Below the pieces are notes generated by a model. That model saw only the letters and a list, made by a program, of their open reading frames with translations. It made no database searches and had not been told where the DNA came from. 64,000 nt of DNA from Ignavibacteriales bacterium UBA1304 (GTDB lineage Bacteria > Bacteroidota > Ignavibacteria > Ignavibacteriales > Ignavibacteriaceae): assembly GCA_002307295.1 (NCBI GenBank), contig DBTY01000055.1, positions 186,001 through 250,000 on the forward strand, read 5' to 3'. A program made the translations under genes and the position numbers. How positions within the stretch are numbered: position 1 is the stretch's first letter; each line of letters opens with the position of its first letter. Below are positions 35,088-43,276 of the stretch, in pieces.

Positions 35088-37028
35088 CTATAAACTTATA
35101 ATTAACCAAAATAAAGCGGCTACAATTCCTGCGACCATAATTAATGCATAAAATTGAGCTACGCCGGTTTGAATTTTTCTTATGTTATTTGAAATTACCG
35201 ATACTAAACTTGCTGTTCCGTTAACGGCTCCGTCAATAATTTTGTTATCGTTAATCTTCCAGAGAAAAGCTTCGGAAAATCTGCCGATTGGTTTTACAAA
35301 AACAGCTTCATAAAGCTCGTCAATATAATATTTGTTTAACAGCAAAGTATAAAGGCCTTTTGAGGCTTTGACCGTTTTGCCTGCAATGCGTATATTTTTA
35401 AGATAAACATATCTTGCAAAAAGAATTGCGCATACGGCTCCTATTACAGAAACAGCCATTAAAAGTATTTCTAAAAAGGCTGAATGATTGCCATATGTCA
35501 TTAATTTAGTTTGAGCCGGAGCAAATAAAGGAGCTAACCAGTTCTCAAAAACATTGCCATGTTCGCCTGAAAATATTTCAGGGATGCCAATAAATCCGCC
35601 TATTATAGAAAGGACGGCTAAAATCATAAGAGGAATCGTCATTACTTTAGGCGATTCATGCGGATGCACATTATGTTCGTCAAATCTTGGTTTGCCTTCA
35701 AAAGTAAGAGTAACCAGTCTGAACATATAAAATGCTGTCATAAGAGCAGTAAACGCGCCTACTAACCAATATCCAAAACCGCCGGAACTAAACGCTTTCC
35801 AGAGAATTTCATCTTTACTGAAAAAACCCGATAAAGGAGGTATGCCGGAAATTGCAAGAGCGGCAACAACAAAAGTAATGTAAGTATGAGGCATATATTT
35901 TTTCAGTCCGCCGTACTTGCGCATGTCCTGTTCGTCATGCATGCTGTGTATAACAGAACCCGCGCCTAAGAATAAAAGAGCTTTGAAGAATGCGTGAGTC
36001 ATTACGTGGAATATTCCGGCTGAAAAAGCTCCTACGCCAAGCGCAAGAAACATATAGCCTAACTGGCTGATAGTTGAATAAGCTAAAACTTTTTTGATGT
36101 CATTTTGTACAAGTCCCACTGTAGCGGCAAAAAATGCGGTAAGCAAACCAACGACGGCTACAAGAGTCATAATTGCAGGAGCCGACGCAAAAATAATGGA
36201 ACATCGCGCAACCATATAAACGCCTGCGGTTACCATAGTAGCGGCATGTATTAACGCCGAAACAGGAGTAGGACCCGCCATAGCGTCCGGCAGCCAGACA
36301 AACAAAGGTATCTGAGCAGATTTTCCGGTAGCGCCAATAAACAAAAACAAAGCAATAAAAGTAAATACCGACGTTTCAATTGGCATAGCTACCGCGCGGC
36401 TGAAAACGTCGTTAAAGTTAAGACTTCCAAATGTAAGGTAAATAAGAAACATACCAAGCAGAAAACCAAAATCGCCAATTCTGTTAACTACAAAGGCTTT
36501 TTTTGCGGCTTCGCTTGTTGTGCCTTTTTCAAATTTTCTATCGTACCAAAAACCAATTAGCAAATATGAACAAAGACCTACGCCTTCCCATCCAAGAAAC
36601 AATAGAACAAAATTATCGCCTAAGATCAGGTTCATCATTGCAAAAATAAACAGATTCAGGTAAGCAAAATACCGCCAGTAGCTCTTATCGCCATGCATGT
36701 ATCCCATGGAGTAAACGTGGATTATAAAACCGACTCCCGTTACAATAAGCCCCATTATAAGCGAAAGCTGATCTACCTGATAAGCTACGCCGACGTTAAG
36801 TCCGCCTGCGCTAATCCATGTAAAGAGCTTAACAATGTTTTGTCTTTGGTCGACCGGCAGACCTAAAGTCTGGAAGAATGCGCCTAACATAACAATAAAC
36901 GATAAACCGATAGCGCCGCTGCCGATTATACCGATTACTTTTTCGTTTTTAATTCTGGAGCCAAAGATTCCGTTTATCAGGAAACCTAATAAAGGCAGCA
37001 GAACCGCTAAATATATATATTGAATCAT
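35088..37028 (-). CDS. nuoL: NADH-quinone oxidoreductase subunit L
   Basis: A 646-residue distal membrane-arm subunit. MGYMHGDKSYWRYFAYLNLF, LFLGWEGVGLCSYLLIGFWY and SAQIPLFVWLPDAMAGPTPVS are canonical NuoL blocks with the helix-5 glutamate and helix-7 lysine. VGLVQNDIKKVLAYSTISQLGYM and HAFFKALLFLGAGSVIHSM follow. The C-terminal extension has the long amphipathic lateral helix and final transmembrane helix expected for L. It lies between nuoK and nuoM. Confidence 0.96.
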   Translation of the reverse strand: MIQYIYLAVLLPLLGFLINGIFGSRIKNEKVIGIIGSGAIGLSFIVMLGAFFQTLGLPVDQRQNIVKLFTWISAGGLNVGVAYQVDQLSLIMGLIVTGVGFIIHVYSMGYMHGDKSYWRYFAYLNLFIFAMMNLILGDNFVLLFLGWEGVGLCSYLLIGFWYDRKFEKGTTSEAAKKAFVVNRIGDFGFLLGMFLIYLTFGSLNFNDVFSRAVAMPIETSVFTFIALFLFIGATGKSAQIPLFVWLPDAMAGPTPVSALIHAATMVTAGVYMVARCSIIFASAPAIMTLVAVVGLLTAFFAATVGLVQNDIKKVLAYSTISQLGYMFLALGVGAFSAGIFHVMTHAFFKALLFLGAGSVIHSMHDEQDMRKYGGLKKYMPHTYITFVVAALAISGIPPLSGFFSKDEILWKAFSSGGFGYWLVGAFTALMTAFYMFRLVTLTFEGKPRFDEHNVHPHESPKVMTIPLMILAVLSIIGGFIGIPEIFSGEHGNVFENWLAPLFAPAQTKLMTYGNHSAFLEILLMAVSVIGAVCAILFARYVYLKNIRIAGKTVKASKGLYTLLLNKYYIDELYEAVFVKPIGRFSEAFLWKINDNKIIDGAVNGTASLVSVISNNIRKIQTGVAQFYALIMVAGIVAALFWLIISL

Positions 37029-37078
37029 AAGCTATTAAGGATTCGTATTAAATATCCGTATTAGTTACTCCTGAAAAA

Positions 37079-37384
37079 CTACCACTTCAGGATGTTAATT
37101 TCATCTATGTTTACAGTCTTTTTGTTTCTGAATACCGCTATTATTATAGCCAGACCGACTGCGGCTTCGGCCGCGGCCACTGTCATCACAAAAAATACAA
37201 AAACCTGACCGATTGAGTTCCCAAGATAAGAAGAAAAAGCGACAAACGTCAGATCTGCCGAGTTCAGCATCAATTCTATAGACATAAAAACTACAATAGC
37301 GTTTCGGCGGGTTAATACGCCAACAACGCCGGTTAGAAACATAAATCCGCTAAGGATTAGATAGTATTCAATTGGTATCGTCAT
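37079..37384 (-). CDS. nuoK: NADH-quinone oxidoreductase subunit K
   Basis: A 101-residue three-helix subunit of the complex I membrane arm. Two conserved glutamates are seen: FMSIELMLNSADLTFVAF in helix 2 and AAAEAAVGLAIIIAVFR in helix 3. The ATG at 37384 is chosen; it begins one base after the nuoJ stop, and the upstream TTG start would overlap nuoJ. The length is typical. Confidence 0.94.
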   Translation of the reverse strand: MTIPIEYYLILSGFMFLTGVVGVLTRRNAIVVFMSIELMLNSADLTFVAFSSYLGNSIGQVFVFFVMTVAAAEAAVGLAIIIAVFRNKKTVNIDEINILKW

Positions 37385-37385
37385 A

Positions 37386-37901
37386 TTATTCAAACTTCTT
37401 TTTTGCTAATACTAATGCGCCTATAGTTGCGGCTAATAATAAATAACCCGCCGCTTCAAAAGGCAAAATATACTTTGTAAATATTAAAGTTCCTATACTT
37501 TCTATCGTTCCGGCTTGTACGCTTGCATTTAAATCAGGATTCAATCTGGCTGAAGGATTTGCAAATAATATTATATATGCAATCTGAACTAATATCAACG
37601 CCGCTAAAAATACAGCCGTTAATTTTATTTTTTTGTTCACAGCAAGAAATTTTTGTTCGTTTTCCGGCTTGATAAGCATTATCACAAACAAAAACAGAAC
37701 CATAATCGCCCCGGCATATACTATTATTTCCGTCACCGCTATAAACTGCGCATGAAGGGTTAAGAATAATCCGGCAAGACTGCCAAAGTTAACGACTAAA
37801 AACAAAGCTGCTATTACAGGATTTGACCGCGTTACGACCATTACTGCCGATACTGCCGCAGCTAATGCAAAAATTACGAATAATGTTATTTCTAGTGACA
37901 T
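37386..37901 (-). CDS. nuoJ: NADH-quinone oxidoreductase subunit J
   Basis: A 171-residue five-helix subunit of complex I. SNPVIAALFLVVNFGSLAGLF and VTEIIVYAGAIMVLFLFVIM are the conserved segments, the second containing the pi-bulge tyrosine-glycine region. It is the first nuo gene here, 18 bases after the asnS stop. Subunits A to I are not upstream, so the operon is split. Confidence 0.94.
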   Translation of the reverse strand: MSLEITLFVIFALAAAVSAVMVVTRSNPVIAALFLVVNFGSLAGLFLTLHAQFIAVTEIIVYAGAIMVLFLFVIMLIKPENEQKFLAVNKKIKLTAVFLAALILVQIAYIILFANPSARLNPDLNASVQAGTIESIGTLIFTKYILPFEAAGYLLLAATIGALVLAKKKFE

Positions 37902-37919
37902 TAAGTAATACCTTTTTTA

Positions 37920-39215
37920 TTATGGCGTATTTCTGTAAATCATACGCGCAAATGGAATAGACTCGCGCACGTGTTCTAATCCGCAAATCCAACTGACTGT
38001 TCTTTCTAAGCCCAATCCAAAACCGGAGTGAGGTACGGAACCAAATCTTCTTAAATCAAGATACCATTCAAACGCTTCCTGTGGCAGATTATGTTCCTTA
38101 ATTCTGCTTAAAAGCACATCATAATCTTCTTCGCGCTGGCTTCCTCCTATAATTTCGCCATATCCTTCCGGAGCAAGCACGTCGACTGCCAATGCAAGTT
38201 TATCATTTTCAGGATCGTGTTTCATATAAAACGCTTTTACGTCCGACGGATATCTGTGAACCATTACCGGACGGTCAAACTCGTTTGAAATTACCGTTTC
38301 GTCCGTTCCGCCAAGATCGTCGCCATATTCAAAAGGAAGTCCTTTTTTAATAAGTATAGCTACGGCTTCGTCGTAAGAAATTCTTGGCAGAGGTCTCTTT
38401 ACGTTTTGAAGCATTGTAGTATCTCTTTCCAATACTTTTAATTCCTCGGCTCTTTCGGTCAATACGGTCTGAACAATATACTCTAAAAATTCTTCTGCAA
38501 GGTCCATATCGTCGTCTAAGTTAGCAAAAGCTACTTCCGGCTCTACCATCCAGAATTCTGTAAGGTGCCTTCTTGTCTTCGATTTTTCCGCTCTGAAAAC
38601 GGGACCAAACGTATAAGCTTTGCCAAAAGCCATAGCTCCGGCTTCCGCATAAAGCTGACCAGATTGCGAAAGATACGCTTTGCCTAAATCAAAATATTCC
38701 GTTTCAAATAAAGTTGAAGTCCCTTCGCACGCGGCGGGGGTAATAATAGGCGTATCCATCAGAGTAAAATCTCTGCTGTCAAAAAAGTCTCTTATAGCTT
38801 TTTCTATTCTGTGTCTTATTCTAAGTATAGCCACCTGACGGCTTGAACGGAGCCATAAATGTCTTTTATCCATAAGGAACTCTACGCCGTGTTCTTTTGG
38901 CGTAATAGGATAATCGTGAGCCTCTGAAATTATTTCAATTCCGGTAGCGTCAAGCTCGTATCCGCCTACTGCGCGAGGCTCTGCTTTAACTATGCCGGTG
39001 ATAATAATAGAGGACTCCTGCGTAACCTTATCGGCTGTTTCAAACGCCTCGTCTGTTACGTTTCCTTTAAAATAAACGCACTGGACGTAGCCCGTGCCGT
39101 CGCGTAAAATTACAAATTTAATTTTTCCGCTTGATCTTTTATTATACAGCCAGCCGGAAAGAGTAACCTCTTTGCCGACGTAAGCGCCTAAATCTTTTAT
39201 AAATATGTTTTTCAT
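37920..39215 (-). CDS. asnS: Asparaginyl-tRNA synthetase
   Basis: A 431-residue class IIb synthetase that charges tRNA-Asn. An OB-fold anticodon-binding domain (about 1-100, VTLSGWLYNKRSSGKIKFVI) is followed by the catalytic core. TSTLFETEYFDLGKAYLSQS and FRAEKSKTRRHLTEFWMVEPE form the motif 2 region, and GFGLGLERTVSWI is motif 3. AsnS rather than AspS is favoured by the shorter length, the absence of the large AspS insertion, and the ending HVRESIPFARMIYRNTP. It leads directly into nuoJ. Confidence 0.95.
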   Translation of the reverse strand: MKNIFIKDLGAYVGKEVTLSGWLYNKRSSGKIKFVILRDGTGYVQCVYFKGNVTDEAFETADKVTQESSIIITGIVKAEPRAVGGYELDATGIEIISEAHDYPITPKEHGVEFLMDKRHLWLRSSRQVAILRIRHRIEKAIRDFFDSRDFTLMDTPIITPAACEGTSTLFETEYFDLGKAYLSQSGQLYAEAGAMAFGKAYTFGPVFRAEKSKTRRHLTEFWMVEPEVAFANLDDDMDLAEEFLEYIVQTVLTERAEELKVLERDTTMLQNVKRPLPRISYDEAVAILIKKGLPFEYGDDLGGTDETVISNEFDRPVMVHRYPSDVKAFYMKHDPENDKLALAVDVLAPEGYGEIIGGSQREEDYDVLLSRIKEHNLPQEAFEWYLDLRRFGSVPHSGFGLGLERTVSWICGLEHVRESIPFARMIYRNTP

Positions 39216-39344
39216 TTGTATAAATTCTCAAAAATAATCCTTAAATATAGAAATCCACTGCAAAAAAACCAACATAATGAAAAAGAATTTTGATTTTACA
39301 GGAAATTAACAAAACCAAATGCTATTAAACAGTAAATATTCGCG

Positions 39345-41585
39345 TTATTCTTCTTGATCAAGCCGTAATTTTACATTCCCTAAAAGATTGTTTAAATAAA
39401 CTCTGTATTCTTCTTTTAGTTTTTCTATTTTTGTTTTATCAATTTCGAGTAATCGGGACAAGAAAGAACCGTCATAATTCGCAATTGCTAAAATAATCTG
39501 CTTAATTTTTTCTTTATTAATTTCATCTGTATCGCTTTTTATTAATTCCGAAGGCAAAAATTGATCTTCTTCTTTATGTTCTTGTACATGTTTATATAAT
39601 GAATATGTTATTAAAAAATTCTGGTATTCATCGTCTATTGGTTGTTCAGCTCCATATATGTCGACAAACGGATTATCTGCAAAAAAGATATAATCTTCAA
39701 TCCCATTTTTACCTGGGAAATTAAACACTCCAATATTGCCTTTTCCGACAAGATAAGTTACAACAGATTTAAACACTTCATCCGGCAGCTTTGTCTCTCG
39801 AACGTATTTATATAACAGCCATTCGAAATAGATAATAGAGTTTTTAAGGACAGCTATTATTTCTTTACTATCCTCAACTCCAATTTCATTATTGTATAAT
39901 TTTAATTTATTTTCAAAATGAATATCACGCAATGGAGCAAGAAAATCGCATAAAAATCCTCCATTTGCCAATAGATATGATTTAGCTTTATCTTTTTCAA
40001 ATTTTGAAGAATTTAGAATTATTTGATAATACATATAAACGGCTTGCTTAACCGAATCCTTGATAAACGGTATATAGAAATCCACCTTATTTTCTTTAAA
40101 TATTTCTTTATCTGGGTTTTTAGTGTTGTACACTAATTTTATTAATGTTACAATGTTAGTATATTGAACAGATCTTAGCACATAATGGTCAAAACGAGTG
40201 AATTTCTCTATAGTTTTATCAAATATTTTTCCAGATAACTTTAATATTGTTTTGAATAAATCATAATTACAAATTTTTATTGCGATTATGATGAAACCAT
40301 CGACAATTTCTAAAATAGTATTGAAATCCTGATTGTTAACTTCCCGATTTTCCAATTTGCCATTTAACTTAGTGATAAATTCTCGAAACATTCTCACGTT
40401 TAGTTTAATCTTAACGTCCCTTTTGTTAATTTTATATTTGCTTGATATCTCATCGAAAAAATAAATAAGCTTATTCGCAAATTTATCAACTTCTTCTTGT
40501 GACGCATTATCAATCGCAAAAAACAAACAAGACGCAATATCTTCTAAAATCGAATTGTTATTTTTATCAGCATAATATTTTTCGTTAATAGTAACTATAT
40601 TTTGAAACTCATCATTCTTTGATTTTATATATTGCTTCAGTTCTTTAATTTGTTTTGAATCTGTCTCTTTACGAAATCCGATTTTATAAAAAACATAATC
40701 CCCAATAATTAGGATATCATCTCCTATATTAAAACTAAACAGAATTGTTTCAATTTTATCCCAATTCCCAGTTAGAAGTTCATTTAATTTAGAAATATTT
40801 ATGTTATTCACCTTCCCAAGTTTTTTTATAATAATTTCATCTGGATTTGAATTTTTTACAATAAGCCTTTTCACTGTATCGCTGTAATCGAAACTTATTT
40901 TCCCTTTCGCATTTTCTAACTCATCCATTTCTTTCTTCAATTGAACTGCATTTTTGGAGAGTTTTTCTTCTAATTTAGCTACTTCTTTAAAATCAACCAT
41001 TTCTTTTAGCAGATCGAATAAACCATCTGGACTTATATGTTCTGACAACCAAAAGAAGTATTTAAGCGAAAGTATGGCTGAAACTATGATTCCCGAAACC
41101 GATAAAACAGCATTAATCATATATATATTTGTCGGATAGATTATTGAAAATGCTCCGAGAATCGCAAGGATAGAGAGCTGCAATCCAAGAAACCATAAAG
41201 TTCTATCAGACTTGATTATATATTTTCTTATAATATTCGGAGATAGAGATTTATTTGAATAACTAAATTGTATAAATGTAAAAAATACAATAAGAACCGT
41301 TACTTGCCCAATCAATAATCCGACTGTGTATTTATCCGATACCTGTTGTGATAAATAATCAGCAAACACTCCAAATATGCATGGCCAGTGATTCGAAAAA
41401 TTAAATATTAGACCTATATTAAGTACAAACGCTATAAAAATTGGGATAGTCATACTAATCCACAACGAAGGCCTCAGAAGGATTCTCCCGGCAATAAGAT
41501 TTCTTTGCTCAATTTCGTTTATATATGTACAAAGCGGATTAGTATTGCCGAAAAGTTTTTTTATCCAGAAAGCGAAATCTTTCAT
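39345..41585 (-). CDS. Large unknown membrane and coiled-coil protein
   Basis: A 746-residue protein that I do not recognise. The ATG at 41585 is preferred over a TTG five codons upstream. The first 180 residues contain four or five hydrophobic helices (SLWISMTIPIFIAFVLNIGL, VGLLIGQVTVLIVFFTFIQF, LWFLGLQLSILAILGAFSII, AVLSVSGIIVSAILSLKYFF). A coiled coil follows (about 195-230, KLEEKLSKNAVQLKKEMDEL), and then about 500 charged, mostly helical residues rich in Lys, Ile and Asn. No catalytic motif is obvious. Base composition appears even more AT-rich than the flanking housekeeping genes, and the gene is bounded by asnS and a repeat array, which suggests an acquired or accessory gene. Function unknown. 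Confidence 0.7.
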   Translation of the reverse strand: MKDFAFWIKKLFGNTNPLCTYINEIEQRNLIAGRILLRPSLWISMTIPIFIAFVLNIGLIFNFSNHWPCIFGVFADYLSQQVSDKYTVGLLIGQVTVLIVFFTFIQFSYSNKSLSPNIIRKYIIKSDRTLWFLGLQLSILAILGAFSIIYPTNIYMINAVLSVSGIIVSAILSLKYFFWLSEHISPDGLFDLLKEMVDFKEVAKLEEKLSKNAVQLKKEMDELENAKGKISFDYSDTVKRLIVKNSNPDEIIIKKLGKVNNINISKLNELLTGNWDKIETILFSFNIGDDILIIGDYVFYKIGFRKETDSKQIKELKQYIKSKNDEFQNIVTINEKYYADKNNNSILEDIASCLFFAIDNASQEEVDKFANKLIYFFDEISSKYKINKRDVKIKLNVRMFREFITKLNGKLENREVNNQDFNTILEIVDGFIIIAIKICNYDLFKTILKLSGKIFDKTIEKFTRFDHYVLRSVQYTNIVTLIKLVYNTKNPDKEIFKENKVDFYIPFIKDSVKQAVYMYYQIILNSSKFEKDKAKSYLLANGGFLCDFLAPLRDIHFENKLKLYNNEIGVEDSKEIIAVLKNSIIYFEWLLYKYVRETKLPDEVFKSVVTYLVGKGNIGVFNFPGKNGIEDYIFFADNPFVDIYGAEQPIDDEYQNFLITYSLYKHVQEHKEEDQFLPSELIKSDTDEINKEKIKQIILAIANYDGSFLSRLLEIDKTKIEKLKEEYRVYLNNLLGNVKLRLDQEE

Positions 41586-42069
41586 TGTTCTGTTTCCCAA
41601 ATATTATTTTCAATTAATAATGAGAGCCCCATTTTTGCCAGAATGTTCTCGTTAAAACTAAGCTTACTGCAACTTAATACGAATCAATAAGTAAAAAAAA
41701 CATTTCCATATTTATACAGCAATATTTTTTACAGTTAACCGCGCAGACCGAATGTCCGCGCTACGTCGGAATTATTTTTTCGTAGCGTAGGTTTTAACCT
41801 GCGCGTTTTTTATAAATGTTTTTTGTCGCCCCATTCTATAAACGCGGCGCCCAAGCCTATTTACAATGTGCGTTTATACGTTAAAGGCGCAGACCGAATG
41901 TCCGCGCTACGAAGGAATTAATTTTTCGTAGCGTAGGTTTTAACCTGCGCGTTCTTCATAAATGTTTTTTCTGTAGCGTCACGCTATAAAAACAACATCC
42001 AGAATTATTTACGTGTGCATTTAACCTATAAGCGCGCAGACCGAATGTCCGCGCTACGAAAAAAAAATT
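41586..42069. other. Intergenic region occupied by a repeat array
   Basis: A gap of nearly 500 bases between the unknown membrane gene and a secreted-protein gene. From about 41741 to its end it is filled by the roughly 146-bp repeat described separately. The first 150 bases are AT-rich with no gene that I can support; a candidate promoter for the 41585 gene must lie there, but I see no convincing match. Confidence 0.6.
41741..42060. repeat. Tandem array of about 146-bp hairpin repeat (2.2 copies), family B
   Basis: The string GCGCAGACCGAATGTCCG begins at 41741, 41887 and 42034, giving periods of 146 and 147 bases. Each full unit also contains TTCGTAGCGTAGGTTTTAAC about 38 bases later, followed by CTGCGCG and TATAAATGTTTTTT or a close variant. 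The two halves are partly inverted copies of each other (GCGCAG...CGCTACG against CGTAGCG...CTGCGC), so each unit can fold into a long hairpin. The third unit is cut after its first 27 bases. There is no coding potential. A half element reappears at 45661-45687. Confidence 0.9.
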
Positions 42070-42732
42070 TTACTCAACCATTGCTTCTGCCAGTATTGAA
42101 TATGAGGATTTATCGGCGCTTGTCTGAAACGAAAATGTTTTGGCGTTCTTATTAATTGCAACCGACGAAGTCGCTACTACTTCGCCGCCGTTATTATCGT
42201 AATTATCCTTAGACGTAACTGTTGTAATCTTTCCGGAAGCAATAGAAATCCGCGTGAAGTACCAGACGCCATCGTCAATAATTCCGGAATTTGTTGCAAG
42301 AGCTAACGCCTTGCCCGCCGAAGTCATGTTTTCCGTTTCAGAGAATAACTCCACCCCAATGCTTACAGCGCTTCCGCCGCCTTTAACTTTCCATTTAAGA
42401 TAAATAGTTTTTGACATAATTGAGCTTTGCAAAACCGGCATAAGCTGAACAGTATTGCCGCTTGCCGAGCCGTACAATTTCAGCCCCTCTTCAACGTCTT
42501 CATAAACGCCTGTAGAAATTGCTATTTTAGAAAGCGCCGAACTATTTGTAAGGCAAACCCAGTCTTTAGCGGCAATGGTTTTGCCCCCGGCCAAAGTAGA
42601 AAACTTTACGCTGTCAATATCGGATATGCTAAAATCAATTTCAGTGTTGTCGTTTTTATATACTTTAACCGATTGCGCCATTAGCGCCTGCGAGAGGCAA
42701 ACTAAAAGTATCATCATATAATTGGTTTTCAT
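42070..42732 (-). CDS. Small secreted beta-rich protein, unknown function
   Basis: A 220-residue secreted protein with a signal peptide (ending ALMAQS), a short module VKVYKNDNTEIDFSISDIDS (about residues 21-40), and a beta-rich domain from about 55. The domain contains LYLKWKVKGGGS-like strands and ends without a T9SS tail. It reads like a Bacteroidota surface carbohydrate-binding or DUF-type domain, but I cannot name the family. It is the third gene of a minus-strand group (42.1-45.5 kb) whose members share the same N-terminal module, 17 bases after the previous gene. Confidence 0.7.
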   Translation of the reverse strand: MKTNYMMILLVCLSQALMAQSVKVYKNDNTEIDFSISDIDSVKFSTLAGGKTIAAKDWVCLTNSSALSKIAISTGVYEDVEEGLKLYGSASGNTVQLMPVLQSSIMSKTIYLKWKVKGGGSAVSIGVELFSETENMTSAGKALALATNSGIIDDGVWYFTRISIASGKITTVTSKDNYDNNGGEVVATSSVAINKNAKTFSFQTSADKSSYSILAEAMVE

Positions 42733-42749
42733 TTAATTACCTCTTTGTT

Positions 42750-43205
42750 TTATTTCAATAAAAGCATTTTTTTTGAAAGAACTGAATTGCCAAACATAAC
42801 CCTGTAAATATAGACTCCGCTTGCAACCGCTCTGTTGGAGTTATCTTTTCCATTCCAGTTAACTGAATACTTTCCGGCAGATTGTTCTCCGTTCGTAAGC
42901 GTTTTTACCAGCTCTCCTGTTATATTGTACAACTGTATTTCAACATGACCGGAAGTTGGTATCTGGTATTCTATTTTAGTAGAAGGATTGAAAGGATTTG
43001 GATAATTCTGCAATAATTCAAAAGTACTTATTACGGCCTGTTTATTTGCGTCCCCTACAACTCCGGTAACTGCGCCAAAAGTAATCTTTTTAATCTGGCT
43101 GACAGGAATTGAAGTGACAGCGCCTTTAGACCAAACATTCATGTAATATGTTTGCGCATACATTGAAAAGGTCAGTAATAAGAATAGAACTGCTATTCTT
43201 TTCAT
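42750..43205 (-). CDS. Small T9SS-exported protein, mostly leader module plus sorting domain
   Basis: A 151-residue protein with a signal peptide (ending SMYAQ), then the short module YYMNVWSKGAVTSIPVSQIK, about 20 linker residues, and a full T9SS sorting domain (LQNYPNPFNPSTKIEYQI to VLSKKMLLLK). Almost nothing lies between leader and sorting domain, so no functional domain is visible. It could be a small surface protein, or a remnant left by loss of a middle domain. It lies between the beta-helix gene and the 220-residue gene in the same orientation. Confidence 0.75.
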   Translation of the reverse strand: MKRIAVLFLLLTFSMYAQTYYMNVWSKGAVTSIPVSQIKKITFGAVTGVVGDANKQAVISTFELLQNYPNPFNPSTKIEYQIPTSGHVEIQLYNITGELVKTLTNGEQSAGKYSVNWNGKDNSNRAVASGVYIYRVMFGNSVLSKKMLLLK

Positions 43206-43276
43206 ATAATTTCCTCAAATATTTTCTGGTTTATATTTCTGCCAGTAAACTGGTTTTTATTATTCATAAACTATTA

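Noticed and set aside
41741..42060. Possible CRISPR array
   Set aside because: The repeat is about 146 bases with an inverted internal structure, there are only 2.2 copies, no short spacers of even length, and no cas genes nearby.
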